From the NCBI RefSeq assembly GCF_003691585.1, contig NZ_CP033169.1:1178001-1242000 (forward strand): a stretch of 64,000 bases of DNA, read 5' to 3'. Every line of letters starts with the position of its first letter. Position 1 is the stretch's first letter. The notes under the pieces were generated by a model. It was not told where the DNA came from and did no database searches. It saw only the letters and a program-made list of their open reading frames with translations. This document shows, piece by piece, positions 32,556 through 42,118 of the stretch. Origin of the DNA: Biomaibacter acetigenes (GTDB lineage: Bacteria; Bacillota; Thermosediminibacteria; Thermosediminibacterales; Tepidanaerobacteraceae). The position numbers were made by a program, and so were the translations under genes.

Positions 32556-33737
32556 ATGTTACCATTATCTGAAGTTAAAGTTCTGGATTTAAGCAGAGTT
32601 CTTGCGGGCCCATATTGTAGCATGATTCTTGCCGATTTGGGAGCTGATGTAGTAAAAGTGGAAATGCCGAAAAAAGGGGATGATTCCAGAGCTTTCGGAC
32701 CTTTTGTAAACGGTGAAAGCGCTTACTTTATGAGCATTAATCGCAATAAGAAAAGTATAACTTTGAATTTAAAAGCCCCCAAAGGAAAAGAGATTTTTAA
32801 AAATCTTGTCAAAAAATTTGACGTAGTTTTGGAGAATTTTAGACCGGGGACTATGGAACGTTTAGGGTTAGGGTATGATGTGTTAAAAAAAATAAATCCT
32901 GGGTTGATTTATGCCGCTTGTTCCGGTTACGGCCAAACCGGACCTTATACGGATAGACCTGCTTATGATGCAGTGATACAGGCTATGGGAGGATTGATGA
33001 GCATTACCGGTTTTCCCGAGGGAAGACCTACCAGAGTAGGAGCTTCCATTGCAGATATTACAGCGGGTTTATTCACTACAATCGGAATTATGGCGGCACT
33101 GGTAAAAAGAAAATCTACCGGCGAAGGAGATATGGTTGATATTGCCATGCTCGATAGTATAGTTGCTGTTTTGGAAAATGCCATTGCCCGGTATGAGATA
33201 ACAGGCAAGGTCCCCGGCCCTATTGGAAACCGCCACCCATCAATTACACCTTTCGAGTCCTTTAGAGTTTCCGACGGGGAAATAATGGTAGCTGTAGGAA
33301 ATGATGACCTATGGGCAAAATTTTGTCAGGCAATAGATAAGCCCGAGCTAATAGACGAACCTAAATTTAAGATAAACCCGCAAAGGGTTGAAAATTATGA
33401 TGCTCTCAAACCCATTTTACAGTCGGTGATGGCCCAAAAAAGCGTGGATGAGTGGATATTGATTCTTGAAAAAGCCGGTGTTCCCTGTTCTCCAATAAAT
33501 ACTATTGATAGAGTCGTAAATCACCCACAGGTAATGGCCAGGGATATGATAGTAAAAATCCATCATCCCACAGCCGGAGAAATTAAAATTCCGGGCAGTC
33601 CATTAAAATTTAACAATGCAAAAGTAATTTTTAACCCGGCTCCAATATTAGGTCAGCATACTGATGAAATTTTAAAAGAATTATTAAACATGAATGAAAA
33701 CGAAATTAACATGCTCCGGAATAATGAAATCATTTAG
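32556..33737 (+). CDS. Class III (CaiB/BaiF-type) CoA-transferase
   Basis: 393 residues. Family landmarks are [28 protein letters not shown] at the N terminus, [20 protein letters not shown], and the catalytic Asp in the [11 protein letters not shown] segment (Asp137). Class III enzymes swap CoA between carboxylic acids through a mixed-anhydride intermediate. The next gene, 15 bases away, is the carboxyltransferase of a biotin-dependent decarboxylase. It therefore likely activates a dicarboxylate using the CoA of the decarboxylation product. Substrates such as malonate, methylmalonate or succinate are guesses. A GAGGAGG site precedes the ATG. Confidence 0.9.
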   Translation: MLPLSEVKVLDLSRVLAGPYCSMILADLGADVVKVEMPKKGDDSRAFGPFVNGESAYFMSINRNKKSITLNLKAPKGKEIFKNLVKKFDVVLENFRPGTMERLGLGYDVLKKINPGLIYAACSGYGQTGPYTDRPAYDAVIQAMGGLMSITGFPEGRPTRVGASIADITAGLFTTIGIMAALVKRKSTGEGDMVDIAMLDSIVAVLENAIARYEITGKVPGPIGNRHPSITPFESFRVSDGEIMVAVGNDDLWAKFCQAIDKPELIDEPKFKINPQRVENYDALKPILQSVMAQKSVDEWILILEKAGVPCSPINTIDRVVNHPQVMARDMIVKIHHPTAGEIKIPGSPLKFNNAKVIFNPAPILGQHTDEILKELLNMNENEINMLRNNEII

Positions 33738-33751
33738 ACAAGGAGGAAATC

Positions 33752-35306
33752 ATGTCTACACTGAAAATTAAACTTGACACCCTAAATCAAAAGCGAAAAG
33801 CCATCCAGCAGGCTGGAGGTGAAAAGCGCATAGCAAAACAGCACGAAAGCGGCAAGCTCACCGCCCGGGAAAGAATCCAAAAACTCCTTGACGAAGGAAG
33901 CTTCGTCGAAATCGACGCCTTTGTAGAACACCGCTGCATCCAGTTTGACATGGCAGAAACTAAAGCCCCGGGTGAAGGCGTAGTCACCGGCTACGGCACC
34001 ATAAACGGCAGGCTGGTCTTCATATTTTCCCAGGACTTTACCGTCATCGGCGGGTCCCTGGGAGAAATGCACGCCGCCAAAATAGTAAAAGTCATGGACA
34101 TGGCTATGAAAATGGGAGCTCCTTTAATAGGATTAAATGATTCCGGCGGCGCCAGAATCCAGGAAGGCGTGGATGCGCTGAAAGGCTATGGAGAAATCTT
34201 TTACAGGAACACCCTCGCATCCGGAGTAATACCTCAAATTTCGGTCATCCTGGGCCCCTGCGCCGGAGGAGCCGTATATTCCCCAGCGCTCACCGACTTT
34301 GTATTCATGGTCTCCGGCACAAGCAAAATGTTCATCACCGGCCCACAGGTAATCAAAGCCGTAACCGGAGAGGAAGTCAGCCCCGAAGACCTGGGCGGGG
34401 CAAAAGCCCACAACCAGAAAAGCGGTGTCGCCCACTTCATGAGCCAAAACGAAGAAGAGTGCTTTGACCAGATAAAAAAACTGCTGTCATACATACCATC
34501 CAACAACCTGGAAGATGCACCCTTCAAAGAAACGGGAGACAGCCCTGTAAAGATACTACCGGAACTTGACAATATAGTGCCCGTCGACCCAAACAAACCC
34601 TATGACATGAAAGAAATAATCAAAATGGTGGTGGATGAAGGCGATTTCTTCGAAGTACAGCCCCTTTATGCCCAAAACATGATAACGGGCTTTGCGAGAC
34701 TATCCGGCCACAGCGTCGGAATCCTGGCAAATCAACCCAGAGCTCTGGCAGGTTGCCTTGACATAAATGCCTCCGACAAAGCAGCAAGATTCATCCGATT
34801 CTGCGATGCCTTCAACATACCCCTGATAACCTTCACCGACACCCCCCGGCTACCTTCCCGGAGTAGCCCAGGAACATGGAGGAATAATCCGCCACGGGGC
34901 AAAGCTGCTCTATGCCTATTCCGAAGCCACCGTCCCGAAGATAACCGTCATCACCCGCAAAGCATACGGAGGAGCATATATAGCCATGTGCTCAAGGCAC
35001 CTCGGAGCAGACCAGGTCTTTGCATGGCCCACAGCAGAAATAGCAGTCATGGGCCCCGAAGGAGCGGCCAATATCATATTCAGAAAAGAAATAGAAGAAT
35101 CCAGCGACCCGATAGCCACGAGAAATGAAAAAATAGAAGAATACAGGGATAAATTCGCCAACCCCTATCAAGCCGCAGCAAGAGGCTACGTGGACGATGT
35201 AATAGAACCATCCGCCACCAGAGTAAAACTCATTTCCGCCCTGGAAATGCTGATGTCAAAACGCGAAACAAGACCTGCCAAAAAGCATGGCAACATTCCG
35301 GTATAA
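33752..35306 (+). CDS. Acyl-CoA (methylmalonyl/malonyl-CoA type) decarboxylase alpha subunit, carboxyltransferase (frameshift at a C6 run)
   Basis: About 517 residues after repair, the usual length of MmdA/propionyl-CoA carboxylase beta subunits. It transfers the carboxyl group of an acyl-CoA to biotin. N-terminal crotonase-like half: [51 protein letters not shown]-terminal half: [16 protein letters not shown] and [13 protein letters not shown]. The frame is broken in the C6 run 34842-34847; five C restore [19 protein letters not shown], a hallmark of the family. Codon choice (many CCC, ATA, GGC) differs visibly from the AT-rich genes just upstream. With OadG, biotin carrier and OadB it forms a complete membrane decarboxylase. 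Confidence 0.9.
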
Positions 35307-35321
35307 AAGAGGTGAACCAGA

Positions 35322-35703
35322 TTGAATAGTATTGCACAGGACCTCATGGAATCACTAAAAAACAGGATTACTGGGCATGGGCATAGTAATGGTAGCCCTG
35401 TATAGTCTCTCTTTAATTCTGGATCTTATGAGATATATATTTTATCCCCAGGCAAGACAGGTAAAAAAAAATGAAAAAACTGGAGAACCAGTAGAAGAAA
35501 TAAAACAACCGGAACCACCCCATGAACAGGATAACCGGGAACTGGTAGCAGTAATTACTGCAGCATTGAGTGAATACCTGCAAAAACCCATAACACATAT
35601 CAGAATAGGTTCCATACGCCAGATTCACAAAACTACTCCCGAATGGGGAAGGGCAGCAAGATACGAAAAAGCACATTTCAAAAAAGCTACCGCTGTCAAT
35701 TAA
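35322..35703 (+). CDS. OadG-type delta/gamma subunit of the sodium-pumping decarboxylase (frameshift at an A6 run)
   Basis: About 126 residues after repair. A single N-terminal membrane helix reads GLLGMGIVMVALYSLSLILD, followed by a hydrophilic Lys/Glu/Pro-rich linker and a short C-terminal domain ending near RIGSIRQIHKTTPEWGRAARYE. OadG/MmdD proteins anchor the carboxyltransferase to the membrane beta subunit. The A6 run 35357-35362 puts the start and the helix in different frames; five A gives MNSIAQDLMESLKTGLLGMG. TTG 35322 is preceded by AGAGGTGA. Confidence 0.8.
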
Positions 35704-35745
35704 AATATAATAATGAAAGCTTTTTTATGAAAGGAGATAAAAACT

Positions 35746-36156
35746 ATGAAGAAATATAAAATAACCGTAAATGGCCAGACTTATGAAGTAGAAGTTGAAG
35801 AGATAGGTGGTACCGGGCTGGTTAAAGAGGAGACACCTGCGCCTGTGGCCACAACAGAAAAGCCAAAAGAAGCGCCGAAACAGGAAACTCCAAAGCCAGC
35901 ACCTGCTACCGCACCGGCACCCAAAAAAGCTGCACCTGCCGGTAAGGCAACAATCACTGCCCCAATGCCCGGAACCATACTTTCCGTAAAAGTAAAAGAA
36001 GGCTCAAAAGTATCAAAAGGCGATGTAATAATGATATTGGAAGCCATGAAAATGGAAAACGAAATCCTTGCTCCCCAGGATGGAATTATATCTTCCATAG
36101 ACGTATCCGAAGGAGCATCCGTAAATACCGGCGATATACTGGCTACCATGGAATAA
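35746..36156 (+). CDS. Biotin carrier subunit of the decarboxylase
   Basis: 136 residues: a short N-terminal segment (KITVNGQTYEVEVEEI), an Ala/Pro/Lys-rich flexible linker (about residues 30-68), and a C-terminal biotinyl domain. The biotin acceptor is Lys102 in EAMKMEN. The domain begins ITAPMPGTILSVKVKEG, as in methylmalonyl-CoA decarboxylase gamma subunits and oxaloacetate decarboxylase. It carries the carboxyl group from the alpha to the beta subunit. BirA encoded at 51658 could biotinylate it. Confidence 0.94.
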   Translation: MKKYKITVNGQTYEVEVEEIGGTGLVKEETPAPVATTEKPKEAPKQETPKPAPATAPAPKKAAPAGKATITAPMPGTILSVKVKEGSKVSKGDVIMILEAMKMENEILAPQDGIISSIDVSEGASVNTGDILATME

Positions 36157-36180
36157 ATAATTAAACGGGAGTGGAGAGCC

Positions 36181-37296
36181 TTGCTAGACCAAATAATAAA
36201 TTTCATTAAAACCACCGGATTTGTAAATATAACCATCCAACAATCAATAATGCTATTAATATCCTGTATCCTGCTTTACCTTGCCATAGTAAAAAAATAT
36301 GAACCGCTGCTGCTGGTGCCCATAAGCTTCGGCATGCTCCTGGCCAACATCCCTCTGGCCAACCTCATGCAAAAAGGAGGATTTCTGTACTGGATATACC
36401 AGGGCGTAGAACTTGATATTTACCCACCCCTCATCTTTTTGGGAGTAGGTGCCATGACCGATTTCGGCCCCCTCATCGCCTACCCCAAGAGCCTGCTTCT
36501 TGGAGCCGCCGCCCAGTTTGGCGTATTTACCACATTCCTGGGAGCAACACTATTGGGGTTTAACTTCAAAGAGGCAGCATCCATAGGAATAATAGGCGGA
36601 GCCGATGGCCCTACCGCCATATTCCTTTCAAGCAAACTTGCCCCCCACCTGCTGGGAGCCATAGCCGTATCGGCATATTCATACATGGCCCTGGTACCCA
36701 TAATACAGCCTCCCATCATGCGCCTTTTAACCACCAAAAAAGAGCGCATGGTAACCATGGAACAATTAAGACCCGTTTCCAAAACCGAAAAGATAATATT
36801 CCCCATAATAGTTACAATTCTTGCCAGCTTCCTGGTCCCGCCGGCTACCGCACTAATAGGCTGCCTCATGCTGGGAAATCTCTTTAGAGAATGTGGAGTC
36901 GTTGAGAGACTCTCAAAGACTGCCCAGAATGAGCTTATCAACATCATCACCATATTCCTGGGCACTACCGTCGGAGCTACAGCCAGTGCCGAAAACTTCC
37001 TGAGAATACAAACCATTGAAATACTGCTCTTAGGTCTTGCAGCCTTTGCCATGGGGACGGCAGGCGGAGTGCTTCTGGGAAAACTCATGTATGTATTATC
37101 CGGAGGGAAAGTAAACCCCTTGATCGGTTCTGCCGGAGTTTCGGCAGTGCCTATGGCTGCCCGGGTTTCCCAGGTTGTAGCCCAGAAAGATAAGCCCGGC
37201 AACTTCATACTGATGCACGCCATGGGTCCCAATGTGGCGGGGGTTATAGGGACTGCTATAGTGGCAGGAGTTTTGCTGTCGCTGTACGGTGGTTGA
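36181..37296 (+). CDS. Sodium-pumping decarboxylase beta subunit (OadB/MmdB)
   Basis: 371-residue, strongly hydrophobic membrane protein. It decarboxylates carboxybiotin and exports sodium ions. Landmarks are [19 protein letters not shown] (conserved Asp region), [21 protein letters not shown] (the GGADGPT signature) and a C-terminal region with [12 protein letters not shown] and [15 protein letters not shown]. The start is TTG 36181 behind a GGGAGTGGAGAG site. It completes the alpha-delta-gamma-beta set, giving an energy-conserving primary sodium pump. Confidence 0.94.
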   Translation: MLDQIINFIKTTGFVNITIQQSIMLLISCILLYLAIVKKYEPLLLVPISFGMLLANIPLANLMQKGGFLYWIYQGVELDIYPPLIFLGVGAMTDFGPLIAYPKSLLLGAAAQFGVFTTFLGATLLGFNFKEAASIGIIGGADGPTAIFLSSKLAPHLLGAIAVSAYSYMALVPIIQPPIMRLLTTKKERMVTMEQLRPVSKTEKIIFPIIVTILASFLVPPATALIGCLMLGNLFRECGVVERLSKTAQNELINIITIFLGTTVGATASAENFLRIQTIEILLLGLAAFAMGTAGGVLLGKLMYVLSGGKVNPLIGSAGVSAVPMAARVSQVVAQKDKPGNFILMHAMGPNVAGVIGTAIVAGVLLSLYGG

Positions 37297-37352
37297 TAAA
37301 AAGAATGGTATAACAATCCACGATAATCAAATCTAAGAAAGGAGAATCAGCT

Positions 37353-37384
37353 ATAGTAGCCCGCCATTAATGGAGGGCTACTAT
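37353..37384 (+). repeat. Near-perfect 32-base palindrome (terminator-like, no T tract)
   Basis: ATAGTAGCCC (37353-37362) and GGGCTACTAT (37375-37384) pair perfectly and enclose CCATTAATGG, itself a palindrome. It ends the decarboxylase operon, but the following TACTATTAC has no T run. The rest of 37297-37489 shows no gene. Confidence 0.6.
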
Positions 37385-37489
37385 TACTATTACTTGCTGA
37401 CATTGTGGGTAAAAAACGGACAGATTGACCCATCTACCTGTAATTTCACAGTGGAACGGGCATACATCAAGACCATATTTCCTTTTTAT

Positions 37490-38879
37490 TTAATACTATA
37501 GATGAGAAAATTTAATTACAGATATTGGTAATTCATTGCCACAATAACTATGCAATATTTAACTGTTCAAAAATAACCTCAATAGGAACCTTATTTTGAG
37601 CACTTTGATAAATCCATTCCACACGGTGCCTCTTGGTTTCTTTCCTGATAGAGATGAGACTTTCACCAAGATAGCAGAAAGAACCTGTTCTCATAGTACA
37701 GAACAAATACGTTAGCGCTATTAGAAGCAGAATCCTGTCGATTGACTTGGAAGATCGTACCCGGTAAGTATTCAAGCCAAGGTTATTCTTCGTCTGCCTG
37801 AAGAAAATCTCAATCGGCCAGCGTTTGCTATAGTATTCAAGGATCGTCTGGGTATCCAACTCAGTATCGGTGCACAAAAATGCGTGTAAGGCACCAGGTT
37901 TTTTAAATGCGCTTTTATGCCAGCATCGTAAAACTACAGCATTATCTATATCATTTAAGGCCCCTTCGTATCGATATACCAGATATGTAGAACCGTTCAC
38001 TGTAACGGGGTGAACATTGTTCTTTTCAATATATTTTGCAGCAAAATCTTTTATCTGGATACGAATGCCTTGTGGATAAATAATACGGTTGTTTTTAGTG
38101 CACCAATGAGATGATATCCCCTTTTAAAGTAAGCGTTAATTACTTTTTCATTAGTATACCAAGAGTCGCAAAGACCATAAGCTGGTCCTTTAGGTATTGG
38201 ATAGGTAGCTACAATTTCGCAAATTCTTTCTATCTTGGTTTTGTAACCTTTGATGTAACGCTCAATACAATAAGGCAGTACTCTTTCACCACAGGAGAGA
38301 ACCACAGCAATAAGCTGATACCCCCAAACCTTTTTTCTTTTAAGATGAGACTGATGATAACCTGTTGCTTGAATTGGAGACTTTGCCCGTGACGAAGGCT
38401 TGGTCTTTTCAGCAATAGTATAATCAAAAATTGCAAATATAGGGGTAGATTGATGTTGGGAGTAGCGGTAAATAACACTAACAACTTCTCTCCTAATGGC
38501 TCTCCATGCATATTCTATATTCCAAACGCCCTGGCTTAAGAATTTACCAAAAGTAGTTCTATGGCAATTTGTTAAACTTAAGGTGACAATATCTTTAACG
38601 GTTCCATTATAGCCTTTTTGTACAGATGCAGACACGAATTCTACTATATGGCGTAAAACAGGAATAGTGAAGTAAAGTGTAAAATTTAATTTCAAAAGGT
38701 ACTGGAAAATTGGTGAGTTTTCTGATATGATTCTTTTATGAGACATTTGCTTCACTCCTGTTTTAGTGTTGTGTTGATAACATTATTAAAACACGAAAGT
38801 GAGCATTTGTCTCTAATTTTTTGTAATAAGGTTGTTTATGGTAAATTATGGAACCGATTTTTCTCATCTATAGTTTAAT
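37490..38879 (-). mobile_element. IS4/IS701-like insertion sequence with terminal repeats and 5-bp target duplication
   Basis: Inverted terminal repeats ACTATAGATGAGAAAA at 37495-37510 and its exact complement at 38859-38874 bound a 1380-bp element. TTAAT directly flanks both ends (37490-37494 and 38875-38879), consistent with a 5-bp target duplication and a fairly recent insertion. The element encodes one transposase on the minus strand. Confidence 0.85.
37548..38746 (-). CDS. IS4/IS701-type DDE transposase (single-base frameshift near 38090)
   Basis: About 399 residues when repaired. The N-terminal part has IFAIFDYTIAEKTKPSSRAK, with a likely first catalytic Asp in IFDYT, and GLCDSWYTNEKVINAYFKRG with the second Asp. 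The C-terminal part has YSKRWPIEIFFRQTKNNLGLNTY, the catalytic Glu region (Y-(2)-R-(3)-E-(6)-K type). The two parts are joined if the A5 run on the coding strand (T5 at about 38092-38096) is read as A6, giving LIGALKNNRIIYPQG. ATG 38746 is eight bases from AGGAG. The break is either a decayed copy or a base-calling error. Confidence 0.85.
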
Positions 38880-39110
38880 ATAATAGACCGATGGTGGCTT
38901 CGCCGCCGGAACGCTATCGTATTAGCAACTTGGTTACAGATAATAAGACCTTCTTCCGACTCTGCCAGTACTATTTTTCTGCCAAATTCTCCGTTAGCCC
39001 TTGATTTACCTTTTAGTTTCTCATCTCCGATGTCCCCTTATTGAATAATTCGGGCATCAGCTCAATAGCCTCCACTTTCCATCTATTCAAGAGATACGAT
39101 TCTCTTTTTT
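38880..39110 (-). pseudogene. Possible transposase fragment
   Basis: On the minus strand an open stretch reads EKLKGKSRANGEFGRKIVLA followed by ESEEGLIICNQVANTI, without a start and ended by the IS insertion. The GEFGRK-V-L---EEG-I pattern resembles the central part of IS1182/IS5-type transposases. It is too short for a firm call. Between here and 39176 I see nothing else. Confidence 0.25.
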
Positions 39111-39176
39111 CAATAAATATATTCTATCTTATTTTATCCTTTTTTGTCTCCAACTTTATGGTACCATTATAGTTGG

Positions 39177-39293
39177 ATGGGGAATTTACCTAATCCTGAA
39201 TTTGAAGAAGAACTCAAAAAGATACCTGAATCCGTGACAAATAATAACAAAAAACAGTTGTACAAAGAAGAAAAATATAGTAAAATAGAGTAA
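39177..39293 (+). CDS. 38-residue hypothetical ORF upstream of the GGDEF gene
   Basis: ATG 39177 opens a short hydrophilic peptide starting MGNLPNPEFEEELKKIPES and ending EEKYSKIE. No clear ribosome site precedes it. Its last ~25 bases form one copy of a 37-base direct repeat whose other copy covers the end of the GGDEF gene. It may be a remnant of a duplicated 3' end rather than a real gene. Confidence 0.25.
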   Translation: MGNLPNPEFEEELKKIPESVTNNNKKQLYKEEKYSKIE

Positions 39294-39304
39294 GGATAAA
39301 AAAA
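39268..39304 (+). repeat. Direct repeat copy 1 flanking the GGDEF gene
   Basis: 37 bases (core AATATAGTAAAATAGAGTAA) matching 40138-40174 at 33 of 37 positions. Confidence 0.6.
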
Positions 39305-39394
39305 TACACCTACAAGATCGAAATTTGAACAGCTATTCAAAAACCTACTGGGCAAAGCCTCTTTATGGAATATTGAGAAAGGAGTGATAAACAA

Positions 39395-40150
39395 GTGCAA
39401 AATAGGGTAATGATTGGACTGCTTTTATATATGCTAATGATAGGGATAGCGTATGGTGTAATATTCCATGCGATAGTTATGCCTTTATTTAACGGACAAT
39501 TATTACACTGCATATTTATGGGAATTATTTTTAGTTTTATTAATTATGCTATTGCGCATAAGTACTATAAAAGATATTCTTCGTTAAAAGAAGAAAATAT
39601 TATTTTGAGGGATAATATTAAAGTTGATAAACTAACAGGTCTATTAAATAGAAGAGCATTTGATAGTGATATCAAAAGAATTGAAAAAAGTGAATTATAT
39701 TCAGTAGTTTTTGTAGACATAGATAATTTTAGAGAATTTAACAATAAGTTTGGTCACCAAGTCGGTGATGCTGTTTTGCAAAATGTTTGTAAAGTTATAA
39801 AGTCCAATATAAGAAGTAAAGATAAGGTGTATAGATATGGAGGAGAAGAAATAGTAATTATATTAAGAGATTGTAATAAAAATAATGCTATAAGTATTAG
39901 CGAGAAGATTCGACACAGTATAAGCATTTTAGATAATTCGCCTTTTCCTAATATTACTGTTTCAATGGGAGTAGCAAGCAATATTGAGGATGGCTACACT
40001 ATTAACGACATAATTAGAGCGGCGGATTTTGCTTTGTTGGCTGCAAAGAATAAAGGGAAGAATTGTGTAGTAGGATATACTAAACAAAGTATAACCCGGA
40101 TCAGTAATAAAAAATATATAAAAACTGATGAAAAAACAAGAATAATATAG
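39395..40150 (+). CDS. Membrane-bound GGDEF-domain protein (putative diguanylate cyclase)
   Basis: 251 residues. Two N-terminal hydrophobic segments (about 6-28 and 35-53) are followed by a coiled region and a GGDEF domain beginning KVDKLTGLLNRRAFDSDIKR. The metal site FVDIDNFREFNNKFGHQVGD is intact. The signature is GGEEI instead of GGDEF/GGEEF, so the first four positions are conserved and the Phe is Ile. An RSKD inhibitory-site motif lies exactly five residues upstream. It probably makes cyclic di-GMP with product inhibition, though activity should not be taken for granted. GTG 39395 follows AAAGGAGTG. Confidence 0.85.
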   Translation: MQNRVMIGLLLYMLMIGIAYGVIFHAIVMPLFNGQLLHCIFMGIIFSFINYAIAHKYYKRYSSLKEENIILRDNIKVDKLTGLLNRRAFDSDIKRIEKSELYSVVFVDIDNFREFNNKFGHQVGDAVLQNVCKVIKSNIRSKDKVYRYGGEEIVIILRDCNKNNAISISEKIRHSISILDNSPFPNITVSMGVASNIEDGYTINDIIRAADFALLAAKNKGKNCVVGYTKQSITRISNKKYIKTDEKTRII

Positions 40151-40174
40151 TAAAATGGAGTAAGGACAAGAAAA
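40138..40174 (+). repeat. Direct repeat copy 2 flanking the GGDEF gene
   Basis: Second copy of the 37-base repeat (core AATATAGTAAAATGGAGTAA), overlapping the GGDEF stop codon. The rest of 40175-40379 is non-coding; it has a CGGCAGG/CCTGTCG hairpin at about 40311-40346 ahead of folD. Confidence 0.6.
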
Positions 40175-40379
40175 ACTTGCCAAAATAAATTCAACTCGGT
40201 GGTGCAACCATCAAATTTGAATTGATATAAACAAATGAACTTCTTACTCCTGCAAGTGGTCTTTCCTGTGCAGAAGGACTTTTATCCAACATGTCGGATA
40301 ATATTTGTAGCGGCAGGCAGCGCGTAATAAAATTCTACCTGTCGGTTTTACATGTAATTTTAAAATAAAGGGTGATTCT

Positions 40380-41219
40380 ATGGTGCAAATTCTGAGCGGC
40401 AAGGCTGTGGCACAAAAACTGAAGCAGGATATAACGGTTGAAATTGATATATTAAAATCAAAGGGTGTTATTCCCACCCTGGGTATCGTGCTGGTGGGGG
40501 ACGAGGAAGATTCTCTTTCCTACGCCAATAGTGCAAAAAAGCGCTGCGAGACTCTGGGAGCGGGCTGCAATATCTTTAAATTTCCGGCGGGCATAAACCA
40601 AGATGACTTAGAAAAAAAGATACTGGAATTAAATGAAAACAGGGATATTCACGGGTACATCATCATGAAGCCCCTGCCTTCTCAGATTAATGAAAAGCGG
40701 ATTGCAGAAATTATTGACCCTGCAAAAGACATAGACTGTATGACCCCTAAAAACATAGCTAAAGTCTTTGCTGGCGATAATACCGGTTTTTCGCCATGTA
40801 CCGCCCGGGCAGTTATGGAAATATTGAATTTTTATCAAATACCCATTGAAGGAAAGCGGGCGGTCATCATCGGCAGGAGCATGGTGGTAGGAAGGCCGCT
40901 TTCCATGATGCTTCTAAAACAAAATGCCACAGTCACCATATGCCATACCAGGACCAGAGATCTTGCAAAAGAGGCAAAGCGGGCGGATATCTTGATAGCC
41001 GCCGCCGGAAAAGCCGAAATGGTGACAAAGGATATGGTTAGCCCCGGGACTGTAGTAATAGACGTGGGCATAAACTTCAAAGATGGCAGGATGGTAGGAG
41101 ACGTCCTGTATGAAGAAGTGGAGAAACTGGCCTCTGCCATAACACCCGTTCCAGGGGGAGTCGGTTCTGTCACCACCATGGTACTTTTAAAGCAGCTCGT
41201 GGAAACCTGCCGGAAGTAA
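40380..41219 (+). CDS. folD: Bifunctional methylenetetrahydrofolate dehydrogenase/cyclohydrolase
   Basis: Interconverts 5,10-methylene-, methenyl- and 10-formyl-tetrahydrofolate, part of one-carbon metabolism and the methyl branch of the acetyl-CoA pathway in acetogens. 279 residues, typical. Substrate-domain blocks are present, including the PLPSQIN segment; the cofactor domain has VIIGRSMVVGRPLSMMLL; the C-terminal PVPGGVGSVTTMVLLKQLVE is diagnostic. The usual catalytic Tyr-x-x-x-Lys pair appears as YANSAKKRC. It starts at ATG 40380 and is convergent with the LysE gene two bases after its stop. Confidence 0.96.
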   Translation: MVQILSGKAVAQKLKQDITVEIDILKSKGVIPTLGIVLVGDEEDSLSYANSAKKRCETLGAGCNIFKFPAGINQDDLEKKILELNENRDIHGYIIMKPLPSQINEKRIAEIIDPAKDIDCMTPKNIAKVFAGDNTGFSPCTARAVMEILNFYQIPIEGKRAVIIGRSMVVGRPLSMMLLKQNATVTICHTRTRDLAKEAKRADILIAAAGKAEMVTKDMVSPGTVVIDVGINFKDGRMVGDVLYEEVEKLASAITPVPGGVGSVTTMVLLKQLVETCRK

Positions 41220-41221
41220 AG

Positions 41222-41863
41222 TCAGGACAGGAATTTTATCCCTGAGTACAGGAAATACATTGACAATATCCCCAAAAAGACGCCCATTATTAATATCAGA
41301 CTACGGTATACCGTATCGCTTATGAATTTTTTTCCGGTAACTACCATTATGCCGACTATGAAAAGCCAGGAGAAGTCCGAGAGGATATGGCCGAAATAAA
41401 AAGATAAAATTCCGGCCATGCCATTTTTTAATGAGAGAGCCACATAATTTGACCCGATGGTCACCCACCACAGAAACCAGTAAGGGTTGGAGATGGTGGC
41501 AAAAATCCCCGAAAGGCCAGGGCCGAAGTTGCGGGATGAACCGGGGGATGCTTTCATATCAAGGCTTATTTTACCCAGGTGTACATCCCGGATCATATCA
41601 AAGGTCATTTTGAAAAGAAAAAGGGAGCCTATGATGCCAATAAATCCCATAATAAAAGGTTGGTTAAGCATACTTCCTAGGCCTAAAGCCAGCACCAGTA
41701 CCAGAAGGGCTTCCATGAGGGCGTGGCCTGATGACACCAGTAGATTGGCTCCAAGGCCACTTTTTAGCGACTCATTGAGGGCTATGGTGACTAGAGGTCC
41801 TGGCATCATGGCTCCGGATAATCCTACAAGAAAGGCGGTAATAAAAATTGATGAAAGATTCAC
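41222..41863 (-). CDS. LysE/RhtB-family amino acid exporter
   Basis: 213-residue membrane protein with about six hydrophobic segments. The N-terminal FLVGLSGAMMPGPLVTIALN segment (G-x-x-PGP motif) and the central NPYWFLWWVTIGSNY are typical of the LysE superfamily. Such proteins export amino acids or analogues; the substrate is unknown. GTG 41863 has a GGAGGG site seven bases upstream. The gap 41864-42118 on its 5' side is AT-rich and holds the divergent promoters, with no further gene seen. Confidence 0.88.
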   Translation of the reverse strand: MNLSSIFITAFLVGLSGAMMPGPLVTIALNESLKSGLGANLLVSSGHALMEALLVLVLALGLGSMLNQPFIMGFIGIIGSLFLFKMTFDMIRDVHLGKISLDMKASPGSSRNFGPGLSGIFATISNPYWFLWWVTIGSNYVALSLKNGMAGILSFYFGHILSDFSWLFIVGIMVVTGKKFISDTVYRSLILIMGVFLGILSMYFLYSGIKFLS

Positions 41864-42118
41864 GGCAGACCCTCCAATTGAACAAGTTTGATATATACCC
41901 CAAGGATGATAGATATATTATATTACATATAAACTTTTTTGGATATATAAGACCAAAATAATTATAAAAATACAACCTAGGCGGGCAGCTTACAAGGACT
42001 CCTGGAAGCCCTGGGATACAAATGATTTCATAATTGAAACTGATGTTTTAGACATAATCCCCAGAAACCGGGCATAAGTAATTAAGTGTAATACAAACCG
42101 GGCGGAGGGGATTTTTTT

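Noticed and set aside
40151-40379. Possible ZTP (pfl) or other riboswitch upstream of folD
   Set aside because: There is one hairpin, but I could not find the conserved ZTP pseudoknot core or a terminator/anti-terminator pair.
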